From assembly GCA_963923955.1 (NCBI GenBank), contig OZ000552.1, positions 2,570,085 to 2,634,084 of the forward strand: 64,000 bases of DNA, written 5' to 3'. The number at the start of each line of letters is the position of its first letter. Position 1 is the stretch's first letter. The notes beneath the pieces were generated by a model. It made no database searches. It was given only the letters and a program-made list of their open reading frames with translations, and was not told the origin of the DNA. Made by a program: the position numbers and the translations under genes. This DNA is from G963923955 sp963923955. GTDB lineage: Bacteria; Pseudomonadota; Gammaproteobacteria; Eutrophobiales; Eutrophobiaceae. Of the stretch, positions 60,801 to 64,000 are shown one piece after another.

Positions 60801-61635
60801 AATAAAACCACTGAAAGGCCAATTCCTGATCGGCTCTGGTGTGTTTTTCATCATAAATTTTGCACAAAAAGAGGGTAAATATTTTATTGAATGCATTAGG
60901 CTTATCGGAAACTACATTGTGACGCAAAATCTCTAAAAACTGATTGAAAATAAAACTGCTGTCTCTTTGTGCAATGTCTTTGAGGTCTTGCGGGGTGAGT
61001 GCTTTGCTTTCAAAGCTGTAGGGCCTTACCCAGGCATCAAATATTCCATTGGCTTTAGGTATTTTGTTCCAACGATGAAAAAAATCTTCCACATTGGAAG
61101 TTTCCCGGTATTCTTTTTCAATGTTTATGATCGTATTGGCATATTGAATTTCTTGGCCTTCAAGCCCAGAGGCATACAGCATTAAAACATCGGCGCTTTT
61201 ATCTTGCTGGAAATAGGTGAATAGCTGGCCGCCATTTCTATGCAGGTTTTTTAATTCTTTCTCGTATTCCCGGCCCCAGGTTTTGCATTCAATCATCAGA
61301 TACGCCGAGCCGTCATCGCGGGCAACCAGGATATCCAGCCTGCCGCTTGTCCCGTGTCCCGAAGGGTAGGTCTTCTCCAGGGTAATATGTTCAGGCGCAT
61401 AACCTTTTGTCAGCAGCCGGTCCACACACTCCAGCACCACCCAGTTCTCCGCTTGAGCGAAGTGTTGCACGGCCTTTTTTTCCGAAGTTATTTTATTGCC
61501 AAAATGGAATTGCTCTTTATCAAGGTCAATTTCAATCTTGTAGTCATCGTGCTTGGCATACTGCTTTTGAAACACGGCCGCAGCATTTTCCTTTGGTAAA
61601 AACCCCAATGCCGGTATGAGTTTTTTGAAGTGCAT
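57808..61635 (-). CDS. Fused restriction-methylase-specificity enzyme (type I-like/type IIG)
   Basis: A single 1275-residue chain containing all three RM activities. An N-terminal PD-(D/E)XK nuclease domain has SGRLDILVARDDGSAYLMIE then CKTWG (D101, E116, K118). The HsdM-like N6-adenine methylase has QESGQYFTPVPIAQFI, motif I IIDHASGSGHFI (448-459) and catalytic VVVSNPPYSVSSF (NPPY 567-570). The C-terminal specificity part has two half-sites, each ending in a target-domain/coiled-coil junction: IPLPPKYIQQKIVDEVEALE and IPLPSISEQEKIVAQIEKIE. The layout resembles type IIG/IIB enzymes and means a bipartite DNA target. It is markedly AT-rich, with 15 bp to tkt and 23 bp to gap, so it is a foreign insertion in the operon. 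It has no Shine-Dalgarno. Confidence 0.88.
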   Translation of the reverse strand: MHFKKLIPALGFLPKENAAAVFQKQYAKHDDYKIEIDLDKEQFHFGNKITSEKKAVQHFAQAENWVVLECVDRLLTKGYAPEHITLEKTYPSGHGTSGRLDILVARDDGSAYLMIECKTWGREYEKELKNLHRNGGQLFTYFQQDKSADVLMLYASGLEGQEIQYANTIINIEKEYRETSNVEDFFHRWNKIPKANGIFDAWVRPYSFESKALTPQDLKDIAQRDSSFIFNQFLEILRHNVVSDKPNAFNKIFTLFLCKIYDEKHTRADQELAFQWFYSPYQYEGIHYPPDDHVSFQKRLTDLYAKGMHEFLEKEVTDISDAEFDRNYSILDAEIRKKIKDTLTKIRLEKNNEFAIKEVFNTDSFEENAVVVKEVVELLQGFKIRYTKKQQYLSDFFELLLTTGLKQESGQYFTPVPIAQFIIRSLPLDGLTNEKLGKGERDNLLPKIIDHASGSGHFITESMHVIQQLIDEQNPEDYLPDTAKKVRSWKDDKFDWALRYIYGIEKDYRLVKVGKVGCYLHGDGLAKIVHSDGLGNFKNTKEYSGLLCKTDADYPQENKQFDVVVSNPPYSVSSFKNNARKYYTERDFEIYHHLTDNSKEIECLFVERTKQLLKDDGIAGIILPSSMLSNTGIYTQTREIILRYFDVLAIVEFGSNTFMETGTNTVTLFLRRRNNATEANIKKSVEGCFINLRDLTINVIENPITKYLAHVWEDVSFGDYKSLLQKKPNEKIKQHDIFREYDKKIKATKEQEKWTEILETEKEKLLYFILAYPQRLVLIKTGRKDAEKRFLGYEFSKRRGSEGIHPVQRSKSIDECTYLYDVDTFANPAKASHYVYHAFKGELDLEIHEQLQKNISYQNLADMLTFDRVNFDKNISLAVKRKVESIWEYSKLIDILEVLESGKRPRGGVGEYQTGVPSLGGEHIGLNGRIHISKDNLKFVPEEYFNKSTQGILKNLDILICKDGALTGKTALFYEDEIDYSKSMINEHVFLLRTNDKSIQKYLFNFLFSQRGQELLKSNISGQAQGGLNRSNLLNIKIPLPPKYIQQKIVDEVEALEKKERETLEEIEKLKKKIPLTVEKLRFESKCDIVNIRDIAETQYGYTEKATDKGDVRYLRITDINKDGSIRLDNEAKFINPNSEIEKQFLLKDKDIVIARSGSVGKSAFYKSSKYEKMIFASYLIRLFVNKEKVLPEYLFNFTKTKMYWEQVKTSSTAVTQPNLNAEKIKEFKIPLPSISEQEKIVAQIEKIEHQISQLEEQTTEIPQQREAVLKKYLQ

Positions 61636-61650
61636 CGCTAATAGCTTATC

Positions 61651-63660
61651 TTACAAAATGTCTTCCAGCATGGCGGCCAGCCCCTGCGCCGTGATCTCAA
61701 AATGCGCGAATACTTGCTCAGCCGGTGCCGACTCCCCGAAGGTAGGGACGCCCAGGATTCTACCATCCAGGCCGACATACTTGTGCCAGTAGTCCGGGCT
61801 GCCGGCCTCTATGGCGATGCGGCGGCGGCAGGCCGGCGGCAGCACTTTGTTGCGGTAGTCCGCATCTTGGGACTCGAAGGCAGCGGTGCAGGGCATGGAC
61901 ACCAGCCGCACCTTTGCGCCGCGCTCGTTGTATTGCTGCACTACTTTGAGAGCGATGCTGAGTTCAGAGCCGGTGGCGATGATGAGCGCCTCCGGCTCAT
62001 CAGCGCCGTGGATGAGAATATACCCACCTTTGTCGATCTCACCAAGCTGCGCCCCAGTACGGGCGATGTGCGGCAGCGCCTGGCGCGAGAGCAGCAGGCA
62101 AGTCGGCCCGTCTGTCCGTTCAAGCGCCGCCTGCCAGGCAACGGCGGTCTCCACCGCATCACAAGGCCGCCACACGGCCATGTTCGGGATGAGGCGCAGG
62201 CCGGCGGCCTGTTCGATGGCCTGGTGCGTCGGCCCGTCCTCGCCTAAGCCAATCGAGTCGTGCGTCAAGATGAAGATGCTGCGTTGCTTCATCAAGGCCG
62301 CCATGCGCAGGGCGTTGCGGGCGTAATCGGAGAAGATCAGGAAGGTGGCGCAGTACGGAATAAAGCCGCCGTGCAGGGCGATGCCGCTGTTGATCGCGGC
62401 CATGGCAAACTCGCGCACGCCGTAGTAAAGATAATTCCCGGCGGGTTCGTCCGTGCTGATTGCCTTGGCGCCTGACCACAGGGTGAGGTTGGAGCCGCTC
62501 AGATCCGCCGAGCCGCCGATCAACTCCGGCAAGGCGGGGCCAAAGGCGTTCAGAGCATTTTGCGAAGCCTTGCGGGTGGCGATGGTTTCTTGCTTGGCGG
62601 CAGTCCGGCGCAGATGCTCGGCGGCCACGGCCTCCCAGTCCGCCGGCAGTTGCCCAGCCGTCCTGCGTGTGAACTCTTCCGCCAGCTCCGGGTAGTCCGC
62701 GCGGTAGGCTTCGAACTTCTCCCACCAAACCTCTTCGCGCGCAGCACCACGCGCTTGCGCATCCCAGACCTCGTAGTGTTCATCCGGGATCACGAAGGGC
62801 GGGTGTTGCCAGCCGAGATTTTCACGCGCGAGCGCCACTTCGTCCTCGCCCAGCGGCGCGCCGTGACAGGAGGCCTGGCCTTGTTTGGTGGGCGCGCCGA
62901 AGCCGATGGTGGTCCGGCAACAGAGCAGACTGGGCTGCTCCGGAGAGAGCTGCGCATCAGCAATCGCCGCCTTGACCTCGTTCGACACATGGCCGTCGAT
63001 GTCGCGCACCACGTGCCAGTCATAGGCTTCAAAGCGGCGCGCAACATCTTCGGTGAACCAGCCCTGGACCTCGCCGTCAATGGAGACGCCGTTGCTGTCG
63101 TAGAGGACGATCAGCTTGCCCAAGCCCAGCGTGCCGGCCAGCGAGGCGGCCTCGTGCGAGATGCCCTCCATCAAGCAGCCATCGCCAACGGCGACATAGG
63201 TTAAGTGATCGATGAGCTTGTGGCCCTTGCGGTTAAAGCGGGCGGCCAAGGCGCGCTCGGCAATCGCCATGCCGACCGCATTGGCGAAGCCCTGCCCCAG
63301 CGGCCCGGTGGTGGTCTCAACGCCCGGCGTGTGGCCGTATTCGGGGTGGCCGGGGGTCTTGGAATGCAACTGGCGGAAGTTTTTTAGCTCTTCCATCGGC
63401 AGCGCATAGCCGCTCAGGTGCAGCAGGGCGTAGAGCAGCATGGAGCCGTGCCCGTTGGACAGCACGAAGCGGTCGCGATTGATCCAGTGCGGGTTGGCGG
63501 GGTTGTGGCGCAGAAAATCGTTCCACAAGACTTCGGCAATATCGGCCATGCCCATCGGCGCGCCCGGATGCCCGGAATTGGCCGCCTGCACCGCATCCAT
63601 GCTCAAGGCACGGATGGCATTGGCGCGCTCACGTCTTGAGAGCATGTAGTTCTCCAGCAT
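61651..63660 (-). CDS. tkt: Transketolase
   Basis: A 669-residue thiamine-diphosphate enzyme of the pentose-phosphate/Calvin cycle. N-terminal HPGAPMGMADIAEVLWNDFL, thiamine-diphosphate site VGDGCLMEGISHEAASLAGT, FVLSNGHGSMLLYALLHLSG, STDEPAGNYLYYGVREFAMA and LTHDSIGLGEDGPTHQAIEQ (catalytic His and Pyr domain), ending in a C-terminal domain with GVPTFGESAPAEQVFAHF. ATG 63660 follows no strong ribosome-binding site. It heads the operon continuing into the RM fusion, gap, pgk, pyk and fba. Confidence 0.97.
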   Translation of the reverse strand: MLENYMLSRRERANAIRALSMDAVQAANSGHPGAPMGMADIAEVLWNDFLRHNPANPHWINRDRFVLSNGHGSMLLYALLHLSGYALPMEELKNFRQLHSKTPGHPEYGHTPGVETTTGPLGQGFANAVGMAIAERALAARFNRKGHKLIDHLTYVAVGDGCLMEGISHEAASLAGTLGLGKLIVLYDSNGVSIDGEVQGWFTEDVARRFEAYDWHVVRDIDGHVSNEVKAAIADAQLSPEQPSLLCCRTTIGFGAPTKQGQASCHGAPLGEDEVALARENLGWQHPPFVIPDEHYEVWDAQARGAAREEVWWEKFEAYRADYPELAEEFTRRTAGQLPADWEAVAAEHLRRTAAKQETIATRKASQNALNAFGPALPELIGGSADLSGSNLTLWSGAKAISTDEPAGNYLYYGVREFAMAAINSGIALHGGFIPYCATFLIFSDYARNALRMAALMKQRSIFILTHDSIGLGEDGPTHQAIEQAAGLRLIPNMAVWRPCDAVETAVAWQAALERTDGPTCLLLSRQALPHIARTGAQLGEIDKGGYILIHGADEPEALIIATGSELSIALKVVQQYNERGAKVRLVSMPCTAAFESQDADYRNKVLPPACRRRIAIEAGSPDYWHKYVGLDGRILGVPTFGESAPAEQVFAHFEITAQGLAAMLEDIL

Positions 63661-64000
63661 TGCGGCGGAAAATGCCCCTTTGCCGTGTCGGCCGCGTCAG
63701 CTTCATGCGCACAAATCTGCTCCTTAGTGATCTCTTATCTGTGCGCTATTGTCTCTTAAGCCGGTATGTTCAGGCAAGTCGGCTGTGCCGTGTTAAAAAC
63801 AGCCTTTGTCAATATTTCCTCAGGGTCATTCCTGGCTTGACCAGGAATCCATCGGGGCGAGGCAAGAAATTTTGGCCTTATAGATTCCTGCCCCCGTTTT
63901 CACGGGGACATGCTTAATCGCAGGAGTGAAGGCTCTGACTGATGGTTCGCCAGCCGGGCTCTCGCCCGCACTGCCCGGAACTACTTGGATTCCTGCCCCT
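63661..64000. repeat. tkt upstream region with palindromic repeats
   Basis: A 340-bp gap upstream of tkt, cut by the window end. Near tkt is an inverted repeat GCGCACA (63707-63713) and TGTGCGC (63740-63746), possibly an operator. Further up is a hairpin ATTCCTGG-CTTGA-CCAGGAAT (63828-63848), then the 31-bp repeat unit at 63883-63913 with stem CCCCGT/ACGGGG, and a fragment GATTCCTGCCCCT at the last 13 bases. No gene was recognised. Confidence 0.55.

Overview
The window is one continuous stretch of a GC-rich proteobacterial chromosome, most likely gammaproteobacterial. The evidence is gene order: zapB-like–zapA–6S RNA–rpiA, pepP–ubiH–ubiI, accB–accC–prmA–fis–purH–purD, an MSHA-like type IV pilus locus, and a tkt–gap–pgk–pyk–fba sugar-phosphate operon. 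Most genes are core metabolism and are packed into operons. No tRNA, rRNA or CRISPR array was found.

Layout. 1-1.9 kb: the 3' part of a fimbrial usher. 2.0-8.2 kb: a visibly AT-richer accessory island. It holds a tyrosinase-like type 3 copper protein, a 1.1 kb non-coding stretch with a run of 25 C, and a tight three-gene cassette (small YLDPGS membrane protein, kinase-like/methyltransferase fusion, membrane sulfatase-like enzyme). A HicB antitoxin without its N-terminus and a VMO-I-like membrane protein follow. 8.5-11 kb: a TonB-dependent receptor with a 16-bp tandem repeat in its leader. 11.3-26 kb, all on the minus strand: an MSHA-like pilus/secretion operon (secretin, TPR protein, ATPase, platform protein, PilM/N-, PilO- and MshK-like proteins, pilin-like proteins) that also contains both parts of an ABC-2 transporter.

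26.2-27.6 kb: a type II restriction-modification (RM) pair. 27.7-43.2 kb: metF, cutA, dsbD, a TlpA-like thioredoxin, aroQ, accBC, prmA, a zinc-ribbon protein, fis, purH, purD, an HU-like protein, hisH, hisB, hemF and rpiA. 43.5-43.7 kb: a 183-nt 6S RNA recognised from its terminal stem and conserved hairpin. 43.8-51.0 kb: zapA, a zapB-like gene, pepP, ubiH, a ubiI-like gene with an odd insertion, glnS and purC. 51.1-52.6 kb: a second RM pair. 52.7-63.7 kb, minus strand: tkt, a 1275-residue fused restriction-modification-specificity enzyme, gap, pgk, pyk and class I aldolase.

Three themes stand out. Three different RM systems sit directly between housekeeping genes, one of them inside the sugar-phosphate operon. 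Short palindromic repeats recur in the gaps near 40.1, 56.7 and 63.8 kb. The sulfatase/methyltransferase/YLDPGS cassette and the pilus locus with an embedded ABC transporter are the best candidates for poorly described systems. Family assignments rest on motifs, length and gene order read by eye; no database search was run.
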